Source of the DNA: an uncultured Saprospiraceae bacterium
Lineage (GTDB): Bacteria > Bacteroidota > Bacteroidia > Chitinophagales > Saprospiraceae
Length of the DNA: 64,000 bases
Direction: 5' to 3'
NCBI GenBank assembly: GCA_937139495.1
Contig: CAKZQC010000013.1
Span: forward strand, 62,001 to 126,000
How positions within the stretch are numbered: the first letter of the stretch is position 1; every line of letters begins with the position of its first letter. Positions 50,022 through 58,824 of this stretch are shown here, in pieces. The translations under genes were made by a program, and so were the position numbers. The notes beneath the pieces are model-generated. The model made no database searches. It worked only from the letters and a program-made list of their open reading frames with translations, and had not been told where the DNA came from.

Positions 50022-52340
50022 TTATTGTCGAATCACTTTTCTGGTTATAACTTGGTCGCCCAATTGGAGACGTACCCAATAGACACCTGCTGGATAAGTA
50101 CGCATATCAAAAGGTGTATGCAAGTCACTAGCCGTTTTTTGAGCCAACAGTTGACCTGCTACATTATACAGTGCTAGGGTAGTGGTGGTCGGTGCATCTA
50201 GCAAGTTCAGATTGATATACAAATCTCCCGTAGTTGGGTTGGGATATACCTCAAACTGCTGAGCCATTTGCTGCAAGTCACTTTGACTATTGATGACATA
50301 AGGCACACAAAAGTAATGTATGGCACTGTCTCCAAAGTCTCCTTGTGGGGCAGTCATCATGACCAACGTGTTGTTCATGCCGTCCGTCAGTTGATAGGTA
50401 CCAAATCTGGCACAAAAAGTAACGCCTGTGCCGTCCAACCCATCGCCAAAACTGTCGTAAATACCGTAGCGGTAGCAGCCTGCAGCTAGACAAAAGGTCT
50501 CTTGAATCGTATCAATACTAAAGAAGCTATTCGTGAAAGGTCCTCCACTGTACAAAACTGTTGTGTTAGCCGAATCGCTAAGCGTCCAACTTGTTTCGCT
50601 AGAGAAGCAGTCTGTTACCAATTGATAATTAACTATTTCACCATTAATAACAATCGTGAAATTATAGTTTTTGGCATCATTGACGGCATTGCTATCTAAG
50701 CTACTATTCGGAAACGTTGTCGAGACATTAAATACATGATTGCCTGCTGTACTCGTAATCGTTGGCAAATTAACTACATCAAGCGTATTGGGCAACAAGT
50801 TACCTGTCCAAGTATAGGTGGTATTGGCTCCGCCATCTACATTATACACCAAATTGACGGTAGTAATCGTATCACGACCATAATTGCGAATCGTAACGAT
50901 AGGAGCAAAAGAATCTATGTCACAAAGAATGGGTTCTATATTTCCAATATTGGAAACTCCTGCATCAAGTGCAATCCCAGGACCATTAGGGTTGTAGCCC
51001 AATAGTGTGATATTGCCCAATCCATTGGGGTCAAGCCAATCGCTCAGTCGAGTAGCTGCGCTAGTCCCTGACCAAGATACATCAAATCGACCATAGTTAT
51101 CATCTTGACCATTGTCGTTGGTGCCTGTACAAGCTGCTTGACCACCATATAGCTGTCCTACTATTAGTTGATTTTGATCAAATAAAGGAGAGCCCGAAGA
51201 GCCGCCCTCTGTTACACCTTGATCCCAATCGGATACTTCCCATACCTGAGCTCCTTGTAGCACAGAAGTAATTAAAGTATTGGTATCTCTACATATTTTT
51301 TTGACATCGCCAGCAGGGTGGTGAATACCTGTGGCTTGTGTTGGAGCATTGCCACTTCTGTCCCAACCAGCATAATAGATATCGCCCGTAGGGCGACTAT
51401 TGAGTTCAAAAAGAGCAAAATCAGAACCTGCATTATTGGCTCTCAGTACCGCTCCATTTACATCGTTGTAAGGTGCTCCAGGGTCGGTGCTATTGCCAGT
51501 AGTAGCACAAACCGCAACAGGGCTATCCCAGTTGAATCTAAATACCCAAGCACCTGTACCGCTAGTACCACAGTGGTTGGCACTCAAAAAATAAGGCGTA
51601 CCATCTTGGCTGGTATTATTAACCAATGCTCCTGTACAAGCACTACTTCCGCCTACAATAGTAATCGCTACGGAGTTGATTTGGTCTTGCCAGCCTAGCC
51701 CTAGTGGACAATTAACGTCAATATTGCAATCGCCAGAAGCGTTCAATACTTTGGTCGGTGCTTGTGGGTGCATATTGAGATTGCGGTAGCCATGTACGAC
51801 CATGCTCAAATCCAAAATACCTTGACCGCTCACAGCAGCAGGTTCATAGTATTCGATAATGATATAATCGCCACCGATTAGGCTAGAGCCCAACATTTTG
51901 TCGGTGGTGAGGTTGTCGTGCGTGTAAGCTCCCAAATATTGATTATTGTTTGGGTTGAATAAGTAAACACTAGCTCCTACGGGAATGTCGAAGGTTTCCC
52001 AAACCACATTGATACTCAATGCTTCTTTGGATTGCAAAGCAATTTGCCAAATACGATCGCCATTGTTGAGGGTTGTCCAAGTGCCGCTATTCTGGAGGGT
52101 ATAATTGACGTTATGTTCGTAGCCAAAACGCCACGTTTTGATGCCATTGGACAAATTGATAGCATCTTCTTTTTGGATAATTGACAAGTCAAAATTGGGC
52201 ATTACTTGTGTAGTAGGAGTCGCAATTGCTGTTTTGAGATTCCAGCTTTTGGGTGCTCCCAAATTAGTAGTTTGAGCATTGGCAAAGGTTGCCAATAGCA
52301 AAAAAAGAGTACCTATGAATAGGTGAAATAATTTGCTCAT
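50022..52340 (-). CDS. Secreted trypsin-like (lysyl endopeptidase-type) protease with T9SS sorting domain
   Basis: 772 residues. A signal peptide (to ANAQ) and a propeptide-like region (about 25-205) precede an S1 chymotrypsin-fold protease of the Lys-C type. Catalytic residues visible: His256 (LSANHC), Asp307 (GSDFALFEL) and Ser382 (GGSSGSPLF). The Cys pattern CNIDVNC / ACTGALV / ICRDT fits disulfide-stabilised Lys-C proteases. A CARDB-like beta domain (about 460-570) and a Cys-containing beta domain (about 580-680) follow. The C-terminal sorting domain is VYPNPTTGDLYINL, LALYNVAGQLL, GVYWVRLQLG, KVIRQ. It would be secreted by the type IX system to degrade external protein. Confidence 0.92.
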   Translation of the reverse strand: MSKLFHLFIGTLFLLLATFANAQTTNLGAPKSWNLKTAIATPTTQVMPNFDLSIIQKEDAINLSNGIKTWRFGYEHNVNYTLQNSGTWTTLNNGDRIWQIALQSKEALSINVVWETFDIPVGASVYLFNPNNNQYLGAYTHDNLTTDKMLGSSLIGGDYIIIEYYEPAAVSGQGILDLSMVVHGYRNLNMHPQAPTKVLNASGDCNIDVNCPLGLGWQDQINSVAITIVGGSSACTGALVNNTSQDGTPYFLSANHCGTSGTGAWVFRFNWDSPVAVCATTGNSTDPGAPYNDVNGAVLRANNAGSDFALFELNSRPTGDIYYAGWDRSGNAPTQATGIHHPAGDVKKICRDTNTLITSVLQGAQVWEVSDWDQGVTEGGSSGSPLFDQNQLIVGQLYGGQAACTGTNDNGQDDNYGRFDVSWSGTSAATRLSDWLDPNGLGNITLLGYNPNGPGIALDAGVSNIGNIEPILCDIDSFAPIVTIRNYGRDTITTVNLVYNVDGGANTTYTWTGNLLPNTLDVVNLPTITSTAGNHVFNVSTTFPNSSLDSNAVNDAKNYNFTIVINGEIVNYQLVTDCFSSETSWTLSDSANTTVLYSGGPFTNSFFSIDTIQETFCLAAGCYRYGIYDSFGDGLDGTGVTFCARFGTYQLTDGMNNTLVMMTAPQGDFGDSAIHYFCVPYVINSQSDLQQMAQQFEVYPNPTTGDLYINLNLLDAPTTTTLALYNVAGQLLAQKTASDLHTPFDMRTYPAGVYWVRLQLGDQVITRKVIRQ

Positions 52341-52462
52341 TTGTTCTTTGTTTTTTTTGTATAGAAATACGATAGCCTAAAAATAAGGTTTTATATGAAA
52401 GTTCGTTCCTACTTTGGACTAAAAAAATACGACAGAATGAAAACAATGTAGTATTTGATTGG

Positions 52463-52470
52463 TATTTTTG
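52463..52470 (+). promoter_or_regulatory. -7 promoter-like element upstream of 52538
   Basis: TATTTTTG matches TAnnTTTG; no well-placed -33 element. Confidence 0.3.
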
Positions 52471-52537
52471 CACGTGTCATTGGAAAGGGTTGCCTTTTCT
52501 GTACCGCTATTTTTCATTCAGAAAAAGAAGTTTCCAG

Positions 52538-52969
52538 ATGTTGTTATTCGAAGAAAAAAAATACAGAAAAAGAAGATTGCTAGATATTGTACTCTTGCTA
52601 TTCTTAGCTGCAGGATTGATGGCTTTTATGATATTAGCCGAACAACTGTTGTTGGCAGCAGTCTGTTCTTTTATTCCTCTTTTGTTTGTCTATAAAGTAA
52701 GCCGACCACTATTGATAGAAATAGATGACGCTGAAATTCGCTACAAATGGGATTGGCTCAACTTGCCTTATCATACAATATTGTTGAGTGAAATCCGCTC
52801 TTGCGAACTCAAAAAAGTATCTGCTATTATCCATACGTCCAAGATAAAAACGTACACCACTCAATTGCCACAAATGGCACTCATTATTCGATTGCGAGAA
52901 GGTAGTACAGTGCGGTTGGGTATCAAAAATGTGCTGGGGATAGAGGCGATTATTCGGGACTTGAATTGA
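52538..52969 (+). CDS. Membrane protein, PH-like
   Basis: 143 residues from the ATG at 52538; 16 codons of open frame upstream lack coding character. Two membrane segments (about 14-32 and 34-50: VLLLFLAAGLMAFMILA, LLLAAVCSFIPLLFVY) are followed by a soluble beta-rich domain (LLIEIDDAEIRYKWDWLNLPYHTILLSEIRSCELK). The arrangement, two helices and then strands with a tryptophan-rich IxYKWDW phrase, resembles small bPH-type membrane proteins. No other motif. Role unknown; a terminator shared with the convergent gene follows. Confidence 0.7.
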   Translation: MLLFEEKKYRKRRLLDIVLLLFLAAGLMAFMILAEQLLLAAVCSFIPLLFVYKVSRPLLIEIDDAEIRYKWDWLNLPYHTILLSEIRSCELKKVSAIIHTSKIKTYTTQLPQMALIIRLREGSTVRLGIKNVLGIEAIIRDLN

Positions 52970-53002
52970 TATACATTTTTCTGAAAAATAACCTATCAAG
53001 TA

Positions 53003-53052
53003 CTAACAAAAAACAGCCCTTTACAATTTTGTAAAGGGCTGTTTTTTGTTAG
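53003..53052. terminator. Bidirectional terminator
   Basis: A 23-base perfect repeat with a 4-base loop, core AAACAGCCCTTTACA / TGTAAAGGGCTGTTT, with A- and T-rich flanks for both the plus-strand gene at 52538 and the minus-strand gene at 53068. Confidence 0.85.
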
Positions 53053-53067
53053 TAGGGATTTTTTATA

Positions 53068-53604
53068 CTACTCTTCTGTTGCTTTTTTCTCTTGTGCCAT
53101 TTTTTCCATTTTGCGACCCACTTCTAGTATTTCTATAATTTCATTGAAGTGAACAATACACATAGTCGCTTCCAACTCAATTAATTGAGTAATTACTTTG
53201 GAGCCGAATGTCAAAAAGAAATAGTCATCATCAGGGGCTCTTTCTTTTTTGAGCTGGTACAGTCGTTCCGAATAATCGGAATAAATAACATCTGTGGCAT
53301 CATACACTTCATCAGAATCTAGTCGCTCATATTCCGCTTCGAATCGCTTACGCAAATCAGCATCTAGTTTTTCATCTAGGGCATCTTTTTCTTTGAATGT
53401 ATTGAGTGCAGAACGCTCCAAAAAGTGTTGGATTACATCTTCGTCCATGCCTACGAAATAGAGCGACATTTCTTTGTCGTAATCTATTGCCATCTGGATA
53501 GCAATTTCGTCAAGCGTGAGGTCAGTGTTTGTTTCACTTTGTGCCGAAAGATGGGTTGTCCATAAGAAGGCAACTAAGGAACATAAAAGCGTTAGGTTTT
53601 TCAT
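53068..53604 (-). CDS. Secreted helical protein, unknown
   Basis: 178 residues with a signal peptide to about residue 21 (THLSAQ). The mature part is helical and highly charged (ALNTFKEKDALDEKLDADLRKRFEAEYERL; EVGRKMEKMAQEKK). Family not recognised. It lies 36 bases downstream of the DUF5916 gene on the same strand and may share its transcript. No lipobox or sorting domain. Confidence 0.65.
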   Translation of the reverse strand: MKNLTLLCSLVAFLWTTHLSAQSETNTDLTLDEIAIQMAIDYDKEMSLYFVGMDEDVIQHFLERSALNTFKEKDALDEKLDADLRKRFEAEYERLDSDEVYDATDVIYSDYSERLYQLKKERAPDDDYFFLTFGSKVITQLIELEATMCIVHFNEIIEILEVGRKMEKMAQEKKATEE

Positions 53605-53640
53605 AGTTTTGTTTTTTTTGAAGTTAGATATGTGTTTAAA

Positions 53641-56127
53641 TTAATCCAATCGAATTCCTCTATTTTTTTTGCTGCCCATTACCTGAAAAAAGTCTAAATA
53701 GTACAAGGCTTTAATAGAAAACTGATTGCTCTGCCCTGATTCAAACATATTGCCAAAGTTATTGAAATAGTCATATCTTGGCTCATTATCGTAAGAAAGT
53801 ACGGCATTTTTCCAAACGATGTTCAGTTCGCTACCAGGAGCGAAACGCCAACGAAAGATTAAATCTACATTGAAGGCATTATAATTAGAATCATGATGAC
53901 CTGTATAATTGGTATTATCCATCGTGCCTGCATCGCCTAGCTGCCAAAAATCGGTATAGATAACTCTAGCCCAATAATGCCGCACCCGCAAACTGAGGGC
54001 TATTTTGTTGGTAAATAGATAGTTGGCAGTCAGTATATTTTCGACATCTTGCCGCTGGCGGCTACCAAAAATAATAGCTTCTTGTCCTGCTAAAGTATTC
54101 TTGGTGACATAGCCCAAACTATTTCTACGCCAAGTCACATCGGTACTAAACGTCATGTTCAGTTGGTCGCTAAAGCGAACCAATGGCTTGAGTCCTGCCC
54201 CAATTACATCCGAACCTTGCCAAGCTCCTTGTCCCCAAAATCGACGATAGGAAAAATCACCATCCAAGGCAAATACCTTTCGATAATCGGAAGAAAACCA
54301 AGCACCGACACGTGTCCAAAGTGGTTTTGCCCAAACTCGATTGGGTGTACGAGCTTCAAAATAATCATTGTTGCCCATTGGTTCTACCTTCATATCTCCC
54401 TGAATACTCAAAAAATTACGCAAGGTGCCACCCAAGTTGCCACTAACAGCAAGCGAAGTAAATTTGGAAGGATTGTAGAGGCGATTGTATTGCAAATTGA
54501 CATTTGACCACGTATTCAAAAAAGCCCCTTTCGGTTGATAAGTATTGTACCAAACGTTGGCGTAGGAGTTGACATAATTGGCTCTACCCACAAAGCCCAT
54601 ATCATTGATATTGTAGTCCTTGCTCATAGTACTTTGCCCAATATTCCAAGTCAAGTTGCCACTAAATTTATTGAAACTGACATCGTAACGATAGCCGTTT
54701 TGGAAGGCTCTGTCATGGCGGCTGGTATCCAAAAAACGGTGGCTGTAAGCCCCACTTCCTGCTACACCCCAGATATTTTTTTTGTCGGCTATCTTAAATT
54801 CTGTGCCTGTGGCAATCGCATCGGTGTAGCCACCAAAACGCACCACAGAAGTATTAATCAGACTGATAGAAGAGTGTTTCCAAAATTGTTGATCGGCTAC
54901 AATGACATTGTAGTTGGTGAATCCTTCGGTTTGATACTTGCGAATGTCGCTTGTGAGAGTGTCTTGTAGTTGTGCAAAGGCGGGAGCAGTTACGGCATTG
55001 AATAAGCCTAAACCTAGCCCGTTTTTAGTTCTGCCCGATATTTTGAGGGCATTAATGAGATAAGGGCGTTGTGGGTTTTTGATGACCAATTCATCGCTTT
55101 CAGCCTCGTCATAAGCGGCTCTATAACTATCGGGCAAGCTACCAATTCGCCTAGAATAAAACAAGTTTGCTTTGTTGAATAAGTTGACTCCTTCTGTGAA
55201 AAAAGGTCGCCTTTCGGCATAATACACTTCAAAAGGACTCAGATTGAAAATGACATTATCGGATTGTATGTCGCCAAAATCTGGTACTAAAGATACATCA
55301 AGTGTAAAACTTTCGTTGATACCGTATTTTAGGTCGGCTCCTGCCGAAAAATTGGGTGTCCAATCGGGCGTACTTGGGTCATTATCTTGCGTATGATTGA
55401 GGTAGCCTGCCACATAAGGAGTCAAAGAAAGACGGACAGGCGGATTGATTTTTTCGATGCCTTGCAGCAGTCCATATTGCTGTACTTGGTTGTTGTTAGT
55501 TGGGTCGATACTCGCCCAAAAAAAACGTTCTCGACTACGGCGTAGATTTCTACTAAAATTAATGCCCCAAGTTTGCTTTTTGCTTTTGGGAAAACGCAGC
55601 TGCGAATAAGGGATTTCCATTTCCACAATCCAGCCATCAGCCACCAAATTGACACTACTTTTCCAGACAGCGTCCCAAAGAGCATCGCCATCGCTTTTGT
55701 CAATCTGTACGCCTGCCGAAGTTACCGCAAACTCAAAACTGGTTTGCTGTGTCAGCATACCATCAATATATACCGTAAATATATCGGCATTGACATTGTT
55801 CGTTTCGTCTCTTATACTCAACTGTTTGAGGATACTGTCGGGAGCGGAATCCAGTAGTTTGGCTCCAATATAAATACCTTCGGTGGTGTACAAAATACGG
55901 ACTTCTGTCGGTTGGGAAGGTTGGCTGTAAGGATTGGGGCTCAGTTCTGTAAATTGATGGGCAACGGGAGCCAATTGCCAAACGGCATCATCTAAGATAC
56001 CATCTATTTTGGGCTTTTGATCTACATAAACAGCTTGTAGCGTCTTTTTTTGAGTCGAATCAAGTTGAGCTATTGCCATGGAATGGCAGCAGCCCAAGAA
56101 AAAAATGCTCAATAACAAAACTCTCAT
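53641..56127 (-). CDS. DUF5916 outer-membrane protein with N-terminal CBM9-like domain
   Basis: 828 residues. A signal peptide (to AIAQ) is followed by a carbohydrate-binding-like CBM9 domain (about 28-220: PKIDGILDDAVWQLAPVAHQFTEL and VEMEIPYSQLRFPKSKKQTWGINFSR). The rest is a DUF5916 region with many alternating strands ending in an aromatic C-terminus (SIKALYYLDFFQVMG), as in outer-membrane barrels of Bacteroidota. The family has also been seen near membrane-bound hydrolases and uptake systems, but no partner gene is next to it here. The ligand is not predicted. The gene precedes the 178-residue secreted-protein gene on the minus strand. Confidence 0.88.
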   Translation of the reverse strand: MRVLLLSIFFLGCCHSMAIAQLDSTQKKTLQAVYVDQKPKIDGILDDAVWQLAPVAHQFTELSPNPYSQPSQPTEVRILYTTEGIYIGAKLLDSAPDSILKQLSIRDETNNVNADIFTVYIDGMLTQQTSFEFAVTSAGVQIDKSDGDALWDAVWKSSVNLVADGWIVEMEIPYSQLRFPKSKKQTWGINFSRNLRRSRERFFWASIDPTNNNQVQQYGLLQGIEKINPPVRLSLTPYVAGYLNHTQDNDPSTPDWTPNFSAGADLKYGINESFTLDVSLVPDFGDIQSDNVIFNLSPFEVYYAERRPFFTEGVNLFNKANLFYSRRIGSLPDSYRAAYDEAESDELVIKNPQRPYLINALKISGRTKNGLGLGLFNAVTAPAFAQLQDTLTSDIRKYQTEGFTNYNVIVADQQFWKHSSISLINTSVVRFGGYTDAIATGTEFKIADKKNIWGVAGSGAYSHRFLDTSRHDRAFQNGYRYDVSFNKFSGNLTWNIGQSTMSKDYNINDMGFVGRANYVNSYANVWYNTYQPKGAFLNTWSNVNLQYNRLYNPSKFTSLAVSGNLGGTLRNFLSIQGDMKVEPMGNNDYFEARTPNRVWAKPLWTRVGAWFSSDYRKVFALDGDFSYRRFWGQGAWQGSDVIGAGLKPLVRFSDQLNMTFSTDVTWRRNSLGYVTKNTLAGQEAIIFGSRQRQDVENILTANYLFTNKIALSLRVRHYWARVIYTDFWQLGDAGTMDNTNYTGHHDSNYNAFNVDLIFRWRFAPGSELNIVWKNAVLSYDNEPRYDYFNNFGNMFESGQSNQFSIKALYYLDFFQVMGSKKNRGIRLD

Positions 56128-56243
56128 ACGCTAGGAAGGTAATTGAAGGTGTTTAAAAAATCACTTCATGGACAAATGAAATCTCTTCTTCCGCAAATTA
56201 AATTTTCAAACAACTTCATTATGAAAAAACAAACAACTAATTT

Positions 56244-57038
56244 TTAGACGGCTACTTTTGCCTTGATATGTGGATCTGGGTCGTAGCCCAATAGCTCAAA
56301 ATCGGCATAATCAAACTCAAAAATAGAATGGACAGCAGGGTTTATTTTTAGTTTGGGCAATGTTTTGGGTGTGCGTGTCAATTGCAGTTGTGCTTGTTCT
56401 ATATGGTTGAGATACAAATGAGCATCGCCAAGTGTATGCACAAAATCACCTACTTCCAAGCCGCAAACTTGTGCCATCATCTGTGTCAATAGGGCATAAG
56501 AAGCGATATTGAACGGCACGCCCAAAAAACAATCGGCACTACGTTGATACAATTGACAGGAAAGTTTGCCATCGGCTACATAAAACTGAAATAAAGCGTG
56601 ACAGGGCGACAATGCCATTTCGGAAAGTTCGCCTACATTCCATGCGTTGACGAGCATTCGCCTAGAGTTGGGGTTGTTTTTGATTTGGTCAATCACTTGT
56701 GCAATTTGGTCAATCGTGCTGCCATCAGGAGCCGCCCAACTTCGCCATTGTTTGCCATATACGGGACCCAGATTACCCTTTTCATCTGCCCACTCATTCC
56801 AGATACGCACCCCATTTTTCTGCAAATAATCAATATTGGTATCGCCTTTTAGAAACCAAAGTAACTCATAAATAATACTTTTGAGGTGTAGCTTTTTGGT
56901 AGTAACAAGCGGAAAACCTGCTTGCAAATCAAACCGCATTTGGTATCCAAAAACACTTTTGGTGCCTGTGCCTGTTCGGTCGTCTTTGGTCGTGCCATTA
57001 TCCAATATATGTTGTAGGAGTGCTTGATATTGCTGCAT
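56244..57038 (-). CDS. thyA: Thymidylate synthase
   Basis: Methylates dUMP to dTMP using 5,10-methylene-tetrahydrofolate. 264 residues, identical in length to E. coli ThyA. The active-site Cys146 is in [12 protein letters not shown]; the substrate loop [13 protein letters not shown], the dUMP-binding [21 protein letters not shown] and the C-terminal [18 protein letters not shown] are all intact. No folA (dihydrofolate reductase) gene follows it here, unlike many thyA loci. Arginine decarboxylase starts 67 bases upstream on the same strand. Confidence 0.97.
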   Translation of the reverse strand: MQQYQALLQHILDNGTTKDDRTGTGTKSVFGYQMRFDLQAGFPLVTTKKLHLKSIIYELLWFLKGDTNIDYLQKNGVRIWNEWADEKGNLGPVYGKQWRSWAAPDGSTIDQIAQVIDQIKNNPNSRRMLVNAWNVGELSEMALSPCHALFQFYVADGKLSCQLYQRSADCFLGVPFNIASYALLTQMMAQVCGLEVGDFVHTLGDAHLYLNHIEQAQLQLTRTPKTLPKLKINPAVHSIFEFDYADFELLGYDPDPHIKAKVAV

Positions 57039-57105
57039 ACTTATTTTATTTTTTGCGTAAGCAAATGAAGGACAAACAGGATTTTTTTTGCTAAAACAAA
57101 ATGCC

Positions 57106-58503
57106 TTAATAGCCCAAAAGGTTCAATACATTTTTAGCTTTTTGCTCTTGAGCAAATACCTCGTACACAAATTCGCCGTCTTCATTTTTGTCTATCAAGA
57201 TATGCTTAGGCGAAGGAATGAGGCAATGGTGAACGCCACCAAAACCACTCAATGTTTCTTGATACGCTCCAGTATGAAAAAAGCCGATATAAAGCGGCTC
57301 GACATCTTCGTTGGTGACTGTTGGCAAGAATGAATCCATGCCTTCGCTCGAAAAGCTATAAAAATCATCGTTGTCGCAAGTCAAGCCACCAATAATTGCT
57401 TTTTGGTATTCATTGTTCCATTTATTGATGGGCAACATAATGAAATTTTGCTTTTTGGACCACATATCAGGGAGCGTAGAGATGAGCGTATTATCTACGA
57501 TGTACCAAGTTTCTCTATCGTTTTGGCGTTTGGTGCCCATCACTTTGAAGACACAAGCACCTGATTCGCCCACAATAAAACTACCAAATTCCGAAAACAA
57601 AGTAGGCTCGGCTACGTTCATTTCTGTGCAGTAGTTTTTGATGATATTGACGATTTCGTCAATCATATATTGATAATCAAACTCAAACTCTAGTGAGTTT
57701 TGGATCGGCAAACCACCACCCAAATTAAGTGCTTCCAAAGAAGGGCAGAGCTGTTTGATCTCAATGTATGTTTTTACATTTTTGTGCAATTCGTTCCAAT
57801 AATAAGCAGAATCTTGAATGCCTGTATAGACAAAAAAGTGCAACATTTTGAGCTTAATTTTGGGGTGTCCGTGGATGCGGTAGCGATAAAAATCTAACAA
57901 ACCAGCCTTGCGAATCCCAAACCGAGAGGTATAAAAATCAAATTGAGATTCTTCTTCTGTTGCCATTCGAATGCCAATATTGACTTGGTCTGCATCAAAT
58001 GTTTCATAGACTTTGAGTTCTGTCATGCAATCTAATACAGGGATTACATTCGTAAAGCCTACACGCATCATACGCTGTATTCCTGCGAAGTATTCGGAAG
58101 TTTTGTAGCCATTGCAAATGATATAAGTATCAAGTGCAATTTGTCCTTTTTTGTGTAGCTTGAGGATAATATCGGTATCAAAAGCAGAAGAAAGCTCCAG
58201 ATGAGAATCATGTGCCAACGCCTCTTCTAATACGTGAGAAAAGTGGGCACTTTTGGTGCAATAACTTGCTTGATAGGGTTGTTTGTAACCACACTTATCC
58301 ATAGCTGACCGAAAGAGTTCTCTTGACTTTTCGATTTGCTCGCCAATAATAGGCAAGTAGGTGAGTTTAAGCGGAGAGCCAAAGCGATGAATTAATTTTT
58401 TGAGGTCGATATCATGGAAAAAAAGCTCTCCATTGTTCACTTCAAAAGGAGCTTGCGGAAAGTCGTAGGTTTGACTGATAAGGTCTATAAATTTTCTATT
58501 CAA
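57106..58503 (-). CDS. speA: Biosynthetic arginine decarboxylase (short Bacteroidota form)
   Basis: 465 residues, PLP-dependent fold-type III decarboxylase that makes agmatine for polyamines. The Schiff-base lysine is Lys84 in SYCTKSAHF; the PLP-phosphate glycine loop is LNLGGGLPI (260-267); [18 protein letters not shown] and the specificity/catalytic CDNDD (376-380) fit the family. The short form (about 460 instead of about 650) lacks the helical insert and is usual in Bacteroidota. A diaminopimelate or ornithine decarboxylase call is less good because of the length and the [11 protein letters not shown] context. A candidate -7 element reading TATTTTTG on the minus strand (58612-58619) lies upstream. 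Confidence 0.85.
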   Translation of the reverse strand: MNRKFIDLISQTYDFPQAPFEVNNGELFFHDIDLKKLIHRFGSPLKLTYLPIIGEQIEKSRELFRSAMDKCGYKQPYQASYCTKSAHFSHVLEEALAHDSHLELSSAFDTDIILKLHKKGQIALDTYIICNGYKTSEYFAGIQRMMRVGFTNVIPVLDCMTELKVYETFDADQVNIGIRMATEEESQFDFYTSRFGIRKAGLLDFYRYRIHGHPKIKLKMLHFFVYTGIQDSAYYWNELHKNVKTYIEIKQLCPSLEALNLGGGLPIQNSLEFEFDYQYMIDEIVNIIKNYCTEMNVAEPTLFSEFGSFIVGESGACVFKVMGTKRQNDRETWYIVDNTLISTLPDMWSKKQNFIMLPINKWNNEYQKAIIGGLTCDNDDFYSFSSEGMDSFLPTVTNEDVEPLYIGFFHTGAYQETLSGFGGVHHCLIPSPKHILIDKNEDGEFVYEVFAQEQKAKNVLNLLGY

Positions 58504-58692
58504 AATAGTATAATGTCTAGTAGATATTAAAGTATTTGGTTTTCAATGGCTTGTCAAGCAATTATTGACGACTTTTTAAACAACTTCAAAGAATGGTAGT
58601 CAACAAGGGTACAAAAATAAAGTCTTTTATCACAATCTGAGCCTTAGAATAGATTTTTTTTTACAATCAAAGGGTTTGTGTATTTAGTTAGC

Positions 58693-58700
58693 TATCTTTG
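58693..58700 (+). promoter_or_regulatory. -7 promoter element upstream of argS
   Basis: TATCTTTG, exact TAnnTTTG match. The preceding TTTG at 58675-58678 is only 14 bases away, short for a -33 element. It would serve both the 18-codon frame and argS. Confidence 0.45.
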
Positions 58701-58724
58701 CAGCAAAATTTTAACACTACACTT

Positions 58725-58781
58725 ATGATACAATCCATACACATACAAAACTTTAGATGTTTTGAAGAGGGTTTGATTTGA
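58725..58781 (+). pseudogene. Remnant of an AAA/RecF-like ATPase gene (first 18 codons)
   Basis: The frame starts MIQSIHIQNFRCFEEG, the first beta strand and NFRCFE turn of RecF/OLD-type AAA ATPases (typically IxxIxIxNFRcfe), and stops after 18 codons at a TGA. A full gene of this family would be 350-700 residues. It sits 43 bases before the argS ATG. It could be a 5' fragment left by a deletion or, less likely, a leader peptide. Confidence 0.45.
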
Positions 58782-58824
58782 GTTAGTGTGTGATTTTTTG
58801 TCGAGTATAATAAAAAAAAACATC

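Larger units (their letters stand above)
58504..58824. other. Divergent intergenic region, 321 bases, with a gene remnant
   Basis: It lies between speA (minus) and argS (plus). A short ATG frame at 58725-58781 resembles the start of an AAA ATPase. A TATCTTTG element is at 58693-58700. Confidence 0.5.

Noticed and set aside
58786..58824. Extended N-terminus of ArgS
   Set aside because: The 13 extra codons (MCDFLSSIIKKNI) have no family similarity and the ATG at 58825 begins the known ArgRS N-terminal domain.
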